A DNA stretch of 64,000 nt from Candidatus Mycolicibacterium alkanivorans. GTDB lineage: Bacteria > Actinomycetota > Actinomycetes > Mycobacteriales > Mycobacteriaceae. The DNA lies in NCBI RefSeq assembly GCF_022760805.1, contig NZ_JAIVFL010000001.1, forward strand, positions 434,001-498,000, written 5' to 3'. Below, one piece after another: positions 17,581 through 27,369 of this stretch. How positions within the stretch are numbered: position 1 is the first letter of the stretch; every line of letters begins with the position of its first letter. Below the pieces are notes generated by a model that searched no databases, was not told where the DNA came from, and saw only the letters and a program-made list of their open reading frames with translations. The position numbers and the translations under genes were made by a program.

Positions 17581-20535
17581 ATGATGCGCCTCAGTAGCAA
17601 CCTGCGCAGATTCCGCTGGCTGGTCTTTGCATGCTGGTTGCTGGCCCTCGTGCCGGCGTTGTACCTGGCGTCGACCCAGTCAAATCACCTCACCGGTGGT
17701 GGCTTCGAGGTCGCCGGCTCGCAGTCCCTGCACGTCCAGTACCAACTCGAGGACCACTTCCCCGAACAGGGCGCCTCCCCGCTCGCCCTGGTCGCCGCAC
17801 CGCGGGCCGACGCGTCCTTCGAGGACATGAAAAAGGCCGTCGCGCAGCTCGAACAAGCCGCCAAACAGGTCCCCAGCGTCTCGGTGGTGCCCAACCCAGC
17901 CCAGCCGACGCCCGCACCGGACCGGCCCTACGTCGTCTCGCTGCGGCTGGACTTCGACAACACCGGCGCCGTCGACGTCGCACGCCAGCTGCGGCAGAAG
18001 ATCGGCGTCCGGGGCGACCAGCCGGGCATGACCGACAACGGCCGGGTCCGGCTGTACGTCATCGGGCAGGGCGCCCTCGGCGCGGCGGCCCAGACCAGCA
18101 CCAAGCACGACATCGCCGAAGCCGAGCGCTGGAACTTTCCGGTCGTGCTGATTGTCTTGCTCGCGGTGTTCGGTTCGCTGGCGGCCGCGGCCATCCCGTT
18201 GGCACTGGGGGTGTGCACGGTCGTGGTGACCATGGGTGTGGTCTACGCGCTGTCGACGCTGACCAGCATGTCGGTGTTCGTGACGTCGACGGTGTCGATG
18301 TTCGGCATCGCGCTGGCGGTGGACTACTCACTGTTCATCCTCATGCGATTCCGCGAAGAACTTCGCGCCGGGCGCGACCCCAAGCAGGCCGCCGACGCGG
18401 CGATGGCCACCTCGGGTCTGGCGGTGGTGCTGTCCGGACTGACCGTGATCGCATCCCTGACCGGCATCTACCTCATCAACACACCCGTGCTGCGCTCGAT
18501 GGCCACTGGGGCCATCCTGGCCGTGGCCATCGCGGTCCTGACCTCGGCGACGCTGATTCCGGCGGTACTGACCACCTTCGGCCGGGCTGCGGCCAGACGC
18601 TCCTCGCTGCTGCACTGGTCGCGTCGCGCGGAGACCACCCAGTCCCGGTTCTGGACCCGCTGGGTCGGTGAGGTCATGCGCCGGCCGTGGCTGTCGGCGT
18701 TGTCGGCGACGGCGGTGCTGCTGGTCATGGCCGCCCCGGCGTTCTCGATGGTGCTGGGCAACAGCATGCAGCGGCAGTTCCCGTCCGCCCACGAGATCCG
18801 GGGCGGTGTGGCGGCGGCGGCTGAAGCGCTGGGGCCCGGCGCGCTGGGCCCGGTCCGAGTGCTGGTCAGCTTTCCCGACGGCGGCGCCTCCGATCCCAAG
18901 CACGCCCCCGCCCTCGAGGCGATCGGCACCGAGATGGCGCAGGCGCCGAACATCGTCTCGGTGTCGACGCCGGTGTTCGCCGACAACAACAGCAGCGCGC
19001 TGATCTCGGCGGTGCTGTCGGTGGATCCGGAGGACCTCGGTGCGCGCAAGACCATCGACTGGATGCGCGCGAACCTGCCGAAGGCGCCCGCCGCCGCGGG
19101 CGCCCAGGTGTACGTCGGCGGCCCGACCGCGCTGATCAAGGACTTCGACGACGAGGTGTCCAGCACGCAGCCGCTGGTATTCGTCTTCGTCGCACTGATC
19201 GCCTTCGTGATGCTGCTGATCTCGGTGCGGTCGGTGTTCCTGGCGTTCAAGGGCGTGCTGATGACGGTGCTCTCCGTCGCCGCGGCCTACGGCAGCCTGG
19301 TGATGGTGTTCCAGTGGGGCTGGCTGGAGGATCTGGGCTTCGGGAAGATCACCTCGATCGACAGCACCATCCCGCCGCTGGTGCTGGCCATGACGTTCGG
19401 CCTGTCCATGGACTACGAGATCTTCCTGCTCACCCGCATCCGGGAGCGTTACCTGCAGTCCGGTGACACCCTCGACGCCGTCGCCTACGGTGTGGCCACC
19501 AGCGCGCGCACCATCACCAGCGCCGCGCTGATCATGATCGCGGTCTTCATCGGGTTCGCGTTCGCCGGCATGCCGCTGGTCGCCGAACTCGGGGTGGCAT
19601 GCGCCGTCGCGATCGCCGTCGACGCCACGATCGTCCGGGTGGTGCTGGTGCCGGCCCTGATGGCGATGTTCGACCAGTGGAACTGGTGGCTGCCCGGCTC
19701 GCTGGCCAAGGTCCTGCCGTCGGTGGACTTCGAGAAGCCGTTGCCCAAGCTCGACCTCGGCGATCTGGTGGTCATCCCCGACGACATTTCGACGATGGTG
19801 CCGCCGTCGGCCGATCTGAAGATGGTCGTCAGGGGCGCGGCCCGGCTCAAGGATCTGGCGCCCGACGCGATCTGCGTGGCCGACCCGATGGCGTTCACCG
19901 GCTGCGGCCCTCTGGACAGCGAACTCGCCGGCCGGGTGAAGGGCAGCGACGACGCCACCCGGCACGGCCCACAACGCATTCCCGCAGGCGGTGCGCCGAC
20001 GGTCGAACGCAAGCTCATCAGGGCCTACCGGGCTGCCCGCCCGGCCGCACCCCGGCCGGTCCACCCCGTCACGATGTGGCGGGGACGGCTCTCGATCGCC
20101 CTGGATGCCTTGGAGACCGAAGCCGACCTCCCGCATCCGACCGTGGAGCGGCTGAGCCCGGTCGAGACCACGAACGTGCAGTTGCCCACCGGCGACCGGT
20201 TGCAGATCCCGACGTGCGCCGAGACGCTGCGGCTCAAGGGCTACCTGATCCTGATCCGCAACACCAGGTCGGACTTCGCCGAGCTGGCCGACCTGGTCGA
20301 CGTGATGGACGTCGACCCCGCCGCCACGGTGCTCTCCGGGATGGACCGGTACTACTGTTCTGGGCGATCTGAGCAACAATGGATTACAACCCAGTTGGTG
20401 CGCCGGCTCGCCGATCCCGACCCGTCCGACGTCGACGACGATCGCTGGGCCGGTCCGAAGGGGGCCGCCGAATGGACGAGGATCAGGCAGCGCTGCCTTT
20501 CGGTGGCAGTGGCGATCCTGGAGGAGGCGAGGTGA
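17581..20535 (+). CDS. mmpL11: MmpL11 RND-family lipid transporter
   Basis: A 984-residue RND transporter whose start MMRLSSNLRRFRWLVFACWL matches the remembered M. tuberculosis MmpL11 N-terminus. Two six-helix bundles carry the charged membrane motifs FGIALAVDYSLFILMRFREE and MTFGLSMDYEIFLLTRIRER, equivalent to the proton-relay Asp-Tyr pairs of MmpL3. MmpL11 exports monomeromycolyl diacylglycerol and mycolate wax esters in mycobacterial biofilms and has been implicated in haem uptake. A C-terminal cytoplasmic domain of about 260 residues includes VERLSPVETTNVQLPTGDRL. The last four bases overlap the next gene (GTGA), so both are co-translated. Confidence 0.96.
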   Translation: MMRLSSNLRRFRWLVFACWLLALVPALYLASTQSNHLTGGGFEVAGSQSLHVQYQLEDHFPEQGASPLALVAAPRADASFEDMKKAVAQLEQAAKQVPSVSVVPNPAQPTPAPDRPYVVSLRLDFDNTGAVDVARQLRQKIGVRGDQPGMTDNGRVRLYVIGQGALGAAAQTSTKHDIAEAERWNFPVVLIVLLAVFGSLAAAAIPLALGVCTVVVTMGVVYALSTLTSMSVFVTSTVSMFGIALAVDYSLFILMRFREELRAGRDPKQAADAAMATSGLAVVLSGLTVIASLTGIYLINTPVLRSMATGAILAVAIAVLTSATLIPAVLTTFGRAAARRSSLLHWSRRAETTQSRFWTRWVGEVMRRPWLSALSATAVLLVMAAPAFSMVLGNSMQRQFPSAHEIRGGVAAAAEALGPGALGPVRVLVSFPDGGASDPKHAPALEAIGTEMAQAPNIVSVSTPVFADNNSSALISAVLSVDPEDLGARKTIDWMRANLPKAPAAAGAQVYVGGPTALIKDFDDEVSSTQPLVFVFVALIAFVMLLISVRSVFLAFKGVLMTVLSVAAAYGSLVMVFQWGWLEDLGFGKITSIDSTIPPLVLAMTFGLSMDYEIFLLTRIRERYLQSGDTLDAVAYGVATSARTITSAALIMIAVFIGFAFAGMPLVAELGVACAVAIAVDATIVRVVLVPALMAMFDQWNWWLPGSLAKVLPSVDFEKPLPKLDLGDLVVIPDDISTMVPPSADLKMVVRGAARLKDLAPDAICVADPMAFTGCGPLDSELAGRVKGSDDATRHGPQRIPAGGAPTVERKLIRAYRAARPAAPRPVHPVTMWRGRLSIALDALETEADLPHPTVERLSPVETTNVQLPTGDRLQIPTCAETLRLKGYLILIRNTRSDFAELADLVDVMDVDPAATVLSGMDRYYCSGRSEQQWITTQLVRRLADPDPSDVDDDRWAGPKGAAEWTRIRQRCLSVAVAILEEAR

Positions 20536-21032
20536 CGGTGACGGCCGACCCGCACAGCGACGAGGTCCCCGCACCGCGCTCCCCCGAGTCGTTCGACAGC
20601 CGTCCCGTCGAGTTCTGGGCGACGTCCTCGATTCGGTCGGCGCTGGAGACCGGTGACATCACTATCTGGCAGCGCATCGTGGTGGCCATCAAGCGCGATC
20701 CGTACGGCCGCACCGCCCGCCAGGTCGAGGAGGTGCTGGAGAACTCCCAGCCCTATGGCATCGCCAAGGCGCTCTCGGAGGTGCTGGTGCGGGCCCGCAG
20801 TCACCTGGAGGCCAACGAGCGCGCCGAGGCGGCCCGCCACGTCCGTGTGCTGCTGGATCGCTCGGGACTGGGCGAGCAGGAGTTCGCCTCCCGTATCGGC
20901 GTGGCCCCGGCGGATCTGGCCAGCTACCTCGGCGCCACGGTGAGCCCGCCGGCATCGCTGATGATCCGGATGCGCCGGCTGTCGGACCGGTTCGCCAAGA
21001 TGCGCGCGCAGCAAGCGAACGACGAAGACTGA
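20532..21032 (+). CDS. Conserved protein downstream of mmpL11, HTH-like C-terminus
   Basis: A 166-residue protein. GTG 20532 is chosen because it overlaps the mmpL11 stop (GTGA) and GGAGGA lies upstream. An in-frame ATG at 20472 is the alternative. The middle is predicted helical (RIVVAIKRDPYGRTARQVEE; ALSEVLVRARSHLEANERAE). The end, FASRIGVAPADLASYLGATV, followed by SPPASLMIRMRRLSDRFAKM, resembles a helix-turn-helix of the XRE type. It corresponds by position to M. tuberculosis Rv0201c. A DNA-binding regulator tied to mmpL11 is a reasonable guess, but no function is established. Confidence 0.75.
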   Translation: MTVTADPHSDEVPAPRSPESFDSRPVEFWATSSIRSALETGDITIWQRIVVAIKRDPYGRTARQVEEVLENSQPYGIAKALSEVLVRARSHLEANERAEAARHVRVLLDRSGLGEQEFASRIGVAPADLASYLGATVSPPASLMIRMRRLSDRFAKMRAQQANDED

Positions 21033-21117
21033 CGCCGACGCGTGGACCAATCCGGATTCCGCTGCGCTGCAACATATTCTGCGTGACAGCCTTGCCTGAA
21101 GGGCAATTGCGCCCGGC

Positions 21118-21807
21118 TCATCGGGAGTTGATGGGCGCGACGTCGAGGACCAGCCACTGGCCGTCCTGCTTCGTCAGTCCCACCCGCAGCGCCAGCACCG
21201 CGGTGTTCGGCGGCTGGCCGGGCTGACTCTGGGTTCCGCGGATGATCACCGCGACGCTGGCGGCCGAGGGACCCAGTGCCTCCAGGCCCGCCGAGATCGT
21301 CTGCGCCTGGGCCGAGACGTTGCGCTTGGCCAAATCGGCTGTGGCCTTTCCGAATTCGTTCTTGAAAGAGTCGGCACGCTCGGGTGCCATGAAGGCGGCG
21401 GCCCGGTCGATCGATGACATCGGGTCGGCCGGGGTGAAGGTGGCGGTGGCCTCGGACACCGCGGTGGCGATCCGCACCACCTCGGCGGAATCCCGGGTGA
21501 AGTCGCGGTCGGGCAGCGTCCAACGCGTGTAGCCGACGACCACCGCGACCGCCAAGGCCACGGTCGCCAGCCCGACCACGGCAAGACGCAGCCCCGGACC
21601 GTCGTCGTCGGTGCCGACCGTCACCGAATCGCGCCGGTAGACAACGAAGTTGACGACCATGCCCTCGACGATCAGCAGGCACAGCATGGAGCACACCGAC
21701 ACCCACCACAGCGGCCAGCCGAGGACGACTCCGATGGCCAGCAGTGCGGCGATGGCGGCCAGCGGTGCGGCGACGTCGAAGACCAGAACACGCGCCAGGT
21801 TCCTCAT
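21118..21807 (-). CDS. Mce-associated-like membrane protein (Rv0200-like)
   Basis: A 229-residue protein with three N-terminal helices (LAAIAALLAIGVVLGWPLWW; VCSMLCLLIVEGMVVNFVVY; LAVVGLATVALAVAVVVGYT) and an external domain containing EVVRIATAVSEATATFTPAD and DGQWLVLDVAPINSR. The external domain is built like the NTF2-like fold of Mce-associated (Mas) proteins. Its ATG 21807 overlaps the stop of the upstream gene (ATGA), making a two-gene operon. It corresponds to M. tuberculosis Rv0200. The role is unknown; a periplasmic accessory for MmpL11 or Mce-like transport is speculation. Confidence 0.75.
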   Translation of the reverse strand: MRNLARVLVFDVAAPLAAIAALLAIGVVLGWPLWWVSVCSMLCLLIVEGMVVNFVVYRRDSVTVGTDDDGPGLRLAVVGLATVALAVAVVVGYTRWTLPDRDFTRDSAEVVRIATAVSEATATFTPADPMSSIDRAAAFMAPERADSFKNEFGKATADLAKRNVSAQAQTISAGLEALGPSAASVAVIIRGTQSQPGQPPNTAVLALRVGLTKQDGQWLVLDVAPINSR

Positions 21808-22403
21808 CGCAGCGACTCCAGCCGCGAGATCATCAGCTTGCCGTCGACGTCGGACACCCCCAGGCGAAGGTTCCAGCGCACCGTCGTGGGGTTGTTCCCG
21901 GCGTTCTCACTGACCGACGTGGCCACCACCAACACCGTGTCGGTGCGCTCGGCGAGCGGCGGTGGCAGCGTCGGGGGGGCCGGTGGGCGCTGTCCGGCCA
22001 CCACGTCGAGATCGTGGTGGACGGCCTCCACCGACGCCGACTCGATCTTCCCGGTGGTGCGCGCCCGCAGTGTCTTGACCACCTCCCGGTACGGCTTGAT
22101 CGAGGCTTCGAAGTCGGAGTTGAGGTCCCCGACGGTGCCGTCGTGCAGTTTCTGCAGGCTGGCGTCGACGTTGTCGACGTTCATGTTGATCAGCACACCG
22201 GTCCACGCGGCCGCGGCGGCCAGCACCCGGCTCTGGTAGTCCCGCTCGTGGGCTGCGCTGCGGTGATCCGACCAGATCAGTGCACCCAGCACGATGGCGA
22301 CCACCCCGATCGCCGCGAGCACGACCGAGGCGACACCGTAGCCGGAGAACACCTTGGCCATCGTCGTACTCGCTCCCGCCGTCGTCTCATCCGCCTCGGG
22401 CAC
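21804..22403 (-). CDS. Mce-associated-like membrane protein (Rv0199-like)
   Basis: A 199-residue protein with one N-terminal membrane helix (VASVVLAAIGVVAIVLGALI) and an external Mas-like domain (TGVLINMNVDNVDASLQKLH; VRWNLRLGVSDVDGKLMISR). GTG 22403 is preferred over ATG 22361 because a TAGCCT -10 box (22411-22416) lies 7 nt before it, predicting a leaderless message, and the homologue has an extended N-terminus. It is the first gene of a two-gene operon with the Rv0200-like gene and is divergent from zmp1. Confidence 0.78.
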   Translation of the reverse strand: MPEADETTAGASTTMAKVFSGYGVASVVLAAIGVVAIVLGALIWSDHRSAAHERDYQSRVLAAAAAWTGVLINMNVDNVDASLQKLHDGTVGDLNSDFEASIKPYREVVKTLRARTTGKIESASVEAVHHDLDVVAGQRPPAPPTLPPPLAERTDTVLVVATSVSENAGNNPTTVRWNLRLGVSDVDGKLMISRLESLR

Positions 22404-22410
22404 GAAGGCG

Positions 22411-22416
22411 AGGCTA
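22411..22416 (-). promoter_or_regulatory. -10 box for leaderless Rv0199-like operon mRNA
   Basis: TAGCCT on the minus strand ends 7 nt before GTG 22403. It is the main reason for preferring that start over the internal ATG. Confidence 0.5.
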
Positions 22417-22439
22417 CCGGTCGTGGTAAGGATGGTTGG

Positions 22440-24425
22440 GTGACGGTAGAAACTCTGTGCTCGGGCATCGACCTGTCCCACGTCGAATCGGGTGTTCGTC
22501 CCCAGGACGACCTGTTCGGCCACGTCAACGGCCGCTGGCTGGCCGAATACGCCATCCCGGCGGACCGGGCCACCGACGGCGCCTTCCGCTCGCTGTACGA
22601 CCGGGCCGAGGAGCAGGTCCGCGAACTGATCACCGAGGCGGCCGCGTCGGGAGCCCAGCCCGACACCGACGAGCAGCGGGTCGGCGACCTGTACGCCAGC
22701 TTCCTCGACGAGGGCACCATCGAAGAACGCGGTGTGCGGCCGCTGCTCGACGAGTTGGCCGGCATCGACGCCGCGGCCGATCCGGCGGCGCTCGCCGCGG
22801 TCATCGGGGCCCTGCAGCGCTTCGGCGTCGGCGGCGGGGTGGGCGCCTACGTCGACACCGACTCCAAGAACTCCTCGCGCTACCTCGTGCACTTCACCCA
22901 GTCCGGTCTGGGCCTGCCCGACGAGTCGTACTACCGCGACGAGCAGCACGCCTCGATCCTGGGCGCCTACCCCGGTCACATCGCGGCGATGTTCGCCCTC
23001 GTCTACGGCGGTACCGCTGCCGACCATGCCGAGACGGCCGGGCGGATCGTGGCCCTGGAGACCAGGCTCGCCGCCGCACACTGGGACGTGGTCAAGCGCC
23101 GCGACGCCGACCTGACCTACAACCTGCGCCGGTTCACCGACCTGCCCGCCGACGCGCCCGGCTTCGACTGGGCGGGGTGGCTGAGCGCGCTGGGCACCTC
23201 CCCGGGGGCGGTGGCCGAGCTGGTCGCACGCCAGCCCGACTATCTGACCGCGTTCGCCGGGCTGTGGGCGCGGGCCGACTTCGCCGACTGGAAGGACTGG
23301 GCCCGCTGGCGGCTCATCCACGCCCGCGCCGCCGTCCTGCCCAGAGCCGCGGTCGAGGAGGACTTCAGCTTCTACGGGCGCACGTTGAGCGGAACCGAGC
23401 AGATTCGCGATCGCTGGAAGCGCGCGGTGTCGCTGGTGGAGAACACCATGGGCGACGCCGTCGGCCGGCTCTACGTCGAGCGCCATTTCCCGCCGGACGC
23501 CAAGTCCCGGATGGACGTGCTCGTGGACAACCTGCGCCAGGCGTACCGCGTCAGTATCAACGAGCTGGAATGGATGACGCCCGAGACCCGGCAGCGTGCG
23601 CTGGCCAAGCTGGACAAGTTCACCGCCAAGATCGGCTACCCCAAGAAGTGGCGCGATTACTCGGCACTGGCGATCGACCGGAACGACTTGTACGGCAACG
23701 TGGTCCGCGGCGCACAGGTGGCATCGGACCGGGAGATCGCCAAGCTGGGCGGCCCGGTGGACCGCGACGAGTGGTTCATGACGCCGCAGACCGTCAACGC
23801 CTACTACAACCCCGGCATGAACGAGATCGTCTTCCCGGCAGCGATTCTGCAGCCACCGTTCTTCAACGCCGAGGCCGACGACGCCGCCAACTACGGCGGG
23901 ATCGGCGCGGTGATCGGCCACGAGATCGGCCACGGCTTCGACGACCAGGGCGCCAAGTACGACGGCGACGGCAACCTCGTCGACTGGTGGACCGACGAGG
24001 ACCGCGCCGAATTCGGCGCTCGGACAATGAAACTCATCGAGCAGTACAACTCCTACGTGCCGCGTGAACTCGACGGGGACGCGCACGTCAACGGCGCGTT
24101 CACCGTGGGCGAGAACATCGGCGACTTGGGCGGGCTGTCGATCGCGCTGCTGGCCTACCGGCTCTCGCTGGGCGGCAAGGAGGCGCCGGTTATCGACGGT
24201 CTGACCGGCGTGCAGCGCGTGCTGTTCGGGTGGGCGCAGGTGTGGCGGACGAAATCGCGCGAGGCCGAGGCTCTCCGGCGCCTGGCCATCGACCCACACT
24301 CGCCGCCGGAATTCCGGTGCAACGGTGTGGTGCGCAACATCGACGCGTTCTATGACGCGTTCGAGGTCGACCAGGACGACGCGCTGTATCTGGACCCCGA
24401 GCACCGCGTCCGAATCTGGAACTGA
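22440..24425 (+). CDS. zmp1: Zinc metalloprotease Zmp1 (neprilysin/M13 family)
   Basis: An M13-family zinc endopeptidase of 661 residues, starting at GTG 22440 with AGGA upstream. The N-terminal all-helical lobe begins SGIDLSHVESGVRPQDDLFG. The catalytic motif GHEIGHGFDDQ places zinc ligands His494 and His498 and catalytic Glu495, and GENIGDLGG supplies the third zinc ligand (ENxxD). NAYYNPGMNEIVFPAAILQP is the substrate-binding strand of the family. M. tuberculosis Zmp1 (Rv0198c) is a secreted virulence factor that blocks inflammasome activation. Here no signal peptide is visible, as in that protein. It is intact and divergent from the Rv0199-like operon. Confidence 0.97.
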   Translation: MTVETLCSGIDLSHVESGVRPQDDLFGHVNGRWLAEYAIPADRATDGAFRSLYDRAEEQVRELITEAAASGAQPDTDEQRVGDLYASFLDEGTIEERGVRPLLDELAGIDAAADPAALAAVIGALQRFGVGGGVGAYVDTDSKNSSRYLVHFTQSGLGLPDESYYRDEQHASILGAYPGHIAAMFALVYGGTAADHAETAGRIVALETRLAAAHWDVVKRRDADLTYNLRRFTDLPADAPGFDWAGWLSALGTSPGAVAELVARQPDYLTAFAGLWARADFADWKDWARWRLIHARAAVLPRAAVEEDFSFYGRTLSGTEQIRDRWKRAVSLVENTMGDAVGRLYVERHFPPDAKSRMDVLVDNLRQAYRVSINELEWMTPETRQRALAKLDKFTAKIGYPKKWRDYSALAIDRNDLYGNVVRGAQVASDREIAKLGGPVDRDEWFMTPQTVNAYYNPGMNEIVFPAAILQPPFFNAEADDAANYGGIGAVIGHEIGHGFDDQGAKYDGDGNLVDWWTDEDRAEFGARTMKLIEQYNSYVPRELDGDAHVNGAFTVGENIGDLGGLSIALLAYRLSLGGKEAPVIDGLTGVQRVLFGWAQVWRTKSREAEALRRLAIDPHSPPEFRCNGVVRNIDAFYDAFEVDQDDALYLDPEHRVRIWN

Positions 24426-24489
24426 GGTTCGCGTAGGCGCCGATTCCGGATCCCGACCTGGACCGCATCCCAGGGCGAACCCGGTGGCG

Positions 24490-25557
24490 TCAGGCCAGCT
24501 GCCACTGCCAGTCGTCGGCGCCGTCAGGGTTGTTGTAGAGCCCGACGGAGTTCTTGATCACGATCGGGTCGCCACTGCCGAAGTTGTCGTAGAACCACTT
24601 GGCGTTGTTCGGCGAGAGGTTGATGCAACCGTGGCTGACGTTGCGCTTACCCTGGTCGGCCACCGACCACGGCGCGCTGTGCACGAACGCACCGCTGTTG
24701 TCGATGCGAACGGCCCACTGCACCTTGAGCTTGTAGCCCTCGGCCGAGGTGTTGGGCACGCCATAGGTCGCCGAGTCCATGATGATGTCGGGGAACTTCT
24801 CCAGCACGTAGTACGTGCCGTTCTTGGTCTCGTGCTTGCCGTCCGGGCGGCCCATCGACACCGGGAAAGTCTTCTCCACCACGCCATTTCGGGTGATGGT
24901 CATCTGGTGGGTCTTGTCGTCGACGGTGGCCACCAGCGCGTCACCGACCCGGAAGCTGGACTTGGCCCCGCTGGCGTCGATGCTGACCACCGTGCCGGCC
25001 GGCCAGAAGCTGTAGGGCCGCCACCGGACCTGGGTGGCGGTGGTCCAGTAGAACGCACCGGGCACCGCGGGCACCGAGGAGATGTGGATGGCCTGCTCGG
25101 CGAGTGGCCGGTTGGCGATCGGCCGGGCGAAGTTGATGATGATCGGCTTGGCCGCGCCGACCATGGCGCCGTTGACCGGGTTGAAGGACGGCGGGGCGAA
25201 CACCGGGTCACCGGTGTACGGCAGCGGGTTCTGACCCTTCACCGTCCCGGCAGGCGCGGCCTGCGCGGCCGCCAGCGGATCGACTGGCCGCGGCGACGCC
25301 AGCCCCGGGTCGCCCGCGGGAGCCGGCGGCGGGTCGCCCGCGGGAGCCGGCAGCGGGTCGCCCGCGGGAGCCGGCAGCGGGGCGGGGATTGCGGGATCCG
25401 GAGCCGGCACCTGGGCCGGCGGCGCGTCGACGACGGCGGGATCCACGGGCGCCTGGTCGGGATCGGCCAGCGCCAACCCACTGCCAAGACTGATTCCGGC
25501 AGCGACCCCGACCACGCACAACGTGGCCGCGACAGCCCCCTTCACCCGCAACGCCAT
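24490..25557 (-). CDS. L,D-transpeptidase (YkuD), exported
   Basis: A 355-residue periplasmic L,D-transpeptidase forming 3-3 peptidoglycan crosslinks. ATG 25557 is selected because GAGGAG lies 7 nt upstream. A signal peptide ([20 protein letters not shown], cut after ALA-DP) is followed by a Pro/Ala linker of about 80 residues, part of which is a 24-bp DNA repeat. An Ig-like domain ([17 protein letters not shown]) and the YkuD domain come next. The catalytic segment [19 protein letters not shown] has His309 and Cys311, and [13 protein letters not shown] is typical. By position beside the MFS and RicR genes it corresponds to M. tuberculosis Rv0192 (LdtMt4 class). Confidence 0.93.
   Translation of the reverse strand: MALRVKGAVAATLCVVGVAAGISLGSGLALADPDQAPVDPAVVDAPPAQVPAPDPAIPAPLPAPAGDPLPAPAGDPPPAPAGDPGLASPRPVDPLAAAQAAPAGTVKGQNPLPYTGDPVFAPPSFNPVNGAMVGAAKPIIINFARPIANRPLAEQAIHISSVPAVPGAFYWTTATQVRWRPYSFWPAGTVVSIDASGAKSSFRVGDALVATVDDKTHQMTITRNGVVEKTFPVSMGRPDGKHETKNGTYYVLEKFPDIIMDSATYGVPNTSAEGYKLKVQWAVRIDNSGAFVHSAPWSVADQGKRNVSHGCINLSPNNAKWFYDNFGSGDPIVIKNSVGLYNNPDGADDWQWQLA
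25307..25378. repeat. Three 24-bp repeats in the Pro/Ala linker of the L,D-transpeptidase
   Basis: Three copies at 25307-25330, 25331-25354 and 25355-25378, each beginning GGGTCGCCCGCGGGAGCCGG, differ at one base. On the coding strand each gives eight residues of the type PAPAGDPL/P. Copy number would change only linker length, and thus the reach of the catalytic domain into peptidoglycan. Confidence 0.85.
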
Positions 25558-25699
25558 CACAAAACTCCTCAGCAACGATTCCGCCCCAGTGTCGCACAAC
25601 ACGCTGAGCGCTGACCTGGCGTCGCTTGCCAGCGAACCTGACCGAAGACCCCGCCAACGCCCTGAACTGTCCTGATAGTCGCCTGCTAGGTGGCCGGCG

Positions 25700-26938
25700 T
25701 TACTGTTCGCTGGTCGGCGGCCGAACAGCGAACAGGCCGCGGCTGACCACGACGCACACCAGGGCGCCCGCGATCAGCGCCGCCGACGCGGTGATCATCG
25801 TCGGGATCCCGGCATGCTGGTACAGCAGCCCCCCGGCCAGCGAGCCGGCCATGATGCCGACCTGGAAGGCCGCGACATACAGCCCCGAGGCGCCGTCTGG
25901 GTCCTCCGGGCAGTGCCGCATGGCCGCCGTCTGCAGCAGCGGCGGCATCGCGGTGGCCGTGGCGCCCCACAAGACGATCGCGACGACACCGGTCAGCAGG
26001 GTGGCGATGGTGTGCTGGTCGCCGAATCCCAGGGCGGCCAGCACACCGAAGGCCAGGGCCAGCCCGGACAGGCACCCCACGATGGCGGCCTTGGGCCAGC
26101 GGTCGCCGGGCCGTGCCATCAGCCCTATCGCGGTCAGGCCCGCGATTCCGTAGGCGGCCAGCAGCCAGGCCAGATTCGGTCCGGGCACCCCGACGACGTC
26201 GCGGATGATGACCACGATGAACGTGTAGGAGATGAAGTGGCCGGTGACCCCGACCAGGGTCAGCACGCTCAGCATCACCAGCCGGCGATTGCGGTGATGC
26301 CGAACCTGCCCGCCGCCGGAGTCGGTCACCGCGCCGGTCATCGGCATGGCCGGCAGGGTGAACCGCGCGGCCAGCATCACCGCGACCGCGGCGGCCGTGA
26401 TCGCGCCGACCGCCAGCCGCCAGCCCCACAGCTCGCTCATCGCGGCGGTCAGCGGGTTGCCCACCACGAGGGCCAGGCCGGTGCCCACATACACGGCCGC
26501 GGTAGCGCGGGCGGCGTAGCTCGGCGGTACCAGTCGGACGCCGATCGGTGCGATCACCGACCACATCAGGCCGTGGGTGAGCGCGCAGAGCACTCGGCCC
26601 ATCGCCAGTACCGCAAACGTCGGGGCCAGCGCCGAGATCAGCTGCGAGACGGCCAGACTAACCAGGGTGAACAGCAACGCGCGCCGGCGCGGCCAGGTCG
26701 CCGTCCACCGCACCAGCGGGACCGTCGACACCGCGGCGACCAACGCATAGGCGGCGAGCAGGGTGCCCACCAACGCTTCGCTGACGCGCAGGTCGCGAGC
26801 GATCGCGGGCAAAGCCCCCACTGGCATGATCTCTGCGGTGACATAGACGAACGCTGCGGCGGCCAGCACGGCGAGGGCCGTAGTGACCCGCGGTGTCCAC
26901 GGGCTGGTACGCATTGGCTGCGAGTCAAAGGTCGTCAT
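25700..26938 (-). CDS. MFS transporter, DHA1-type exporter
   Basis: A 412-residue major facilitator with twelve helices. It begins [20 protein letters not shown] with [12 protein letters not shown], the sequence typical of YdhP/AraJ/Cml-like DHA1 exporters. Later helices include [20 protein letters not shown] and [20 protein letters not shown]. It sits as in M. tuberculosis Rv0191, where it has been considered a drug exporter. It is separated from the ricR operon by 140 bp. The substrate is unknown. Confidence 0.85.
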   Translation of the reverse strand: MTTFDSQPMRTSPWTPRVTTALAVLAAAAFVYVTAEIMPVGALPAIARDLRVSEALVGTLLAAYALVAAVSTVPLVRWTATWPRRRALLFTLVSLAVSQLISALAPTFAVLAMGRVLCALTHGLMWSVIAPIGVRLVPPSYAARATAAVYVGTGLALVVGNPLTAAMSELWGWRLAVGAITAAAVAVMLAARFTLPAMPMTGAVTDSGGGQVRHHRNRRLVMLSVLTLVGVTGHFISYTFIVVIIRDVVGVPGPNLAWLLAAYGIAGLTAIGLMARPGDRWPKAAIVGCLSGLALAFGVLAALGFGDQHTIATLLTGVVAIVLWGATATAMPPLLQTAAMRHCPEDPDGASGLYVAAFQVGIMAGSLAGGLLYQHAGIPTMITASAALIAGALVCVVVSRGLFAVRPPTSEQ

Positions 26939-27078
26939 GAGGGCCGGCCCGGGCGGTCCGGCACTGAGGTCACCACATCACGGTATCGGCCGAGGTAGTG
27001 CGGGCATAACCTCGGAGATCCGTTCGAGACCACCTCGAGACAGGGGAAACACGTTGCGGCGGGCCGCCGGAACGATGC

Positions 27079-27369
27079 TCAGGAACGCACCAGGCGGGCG
27101 ATGGCGGCCGACGCCTCGGCCAGCTTCTTCTCGGCCTCCTCACCGCCCTCGGCAACGGCGTGGCTGACACAGTGGCTGAGGTGCTCCTCGAGAAGGCCCA
27201 GCGCGACTGACTGCAGGGCGCTGTTCACCGCACTGATCTGAGTGAGGATGTCGATGCAGTACTTATCCTCGTCGATCATCTTGGCGATACCGCGGACCTG
27301 GCCCTCGATCCTGCGCAGGCGTTTCGCGTAGTTCTCCTTGTTCGCCGAATATCCATGTGCGCCAGTCAT
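27079..27369 (-). CDS. ricR: RicR/CsoR-type copper-sensing repressor
   Basis: A 96-residue CsoR-family repressor. The four-helix fold is recognisable from YAKRLRRIEGQVRGIAKMI. The Cu(I) ligands are all present: Cys38 (KYCIDIL), His63 (EEHLSH) and Cys67 (HCVSHA). Copper binding releases these repressors from DNA. It directly follows the DUF305 lipoprotein gene (stop at 27370, start at 27369) in one operon, and a TACCC-N5-GGGTA box controls that operon. It corresponds to M. tuberculosis RicR (Rv0190), which also controls its own gene. Autoregulation here is inferred from the box. Confidence 0.93.
   Translation of the reverse strand: MTGAHGYSANKENYAKRLRRIEGQVRGIAKMIDEDKYCIDILTQISAVNSALQSVALGLLEEHLSHCVSHAVAEGGEEAEKKLAEASAAIARLVRS

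Noticed and set aside
18328..20574. 748-codon open frame opposite mmpL11
   Set aside because: Antisense shadow; composition and lack of motifs exclude a real protein.
22404..24404. Upstream two-thirds of an 866-codon minus frame opposite zmp1
   Set aside because: Only its last ~200 codons (21804-22403) are a real gene; the rest is antisense to zmp1.
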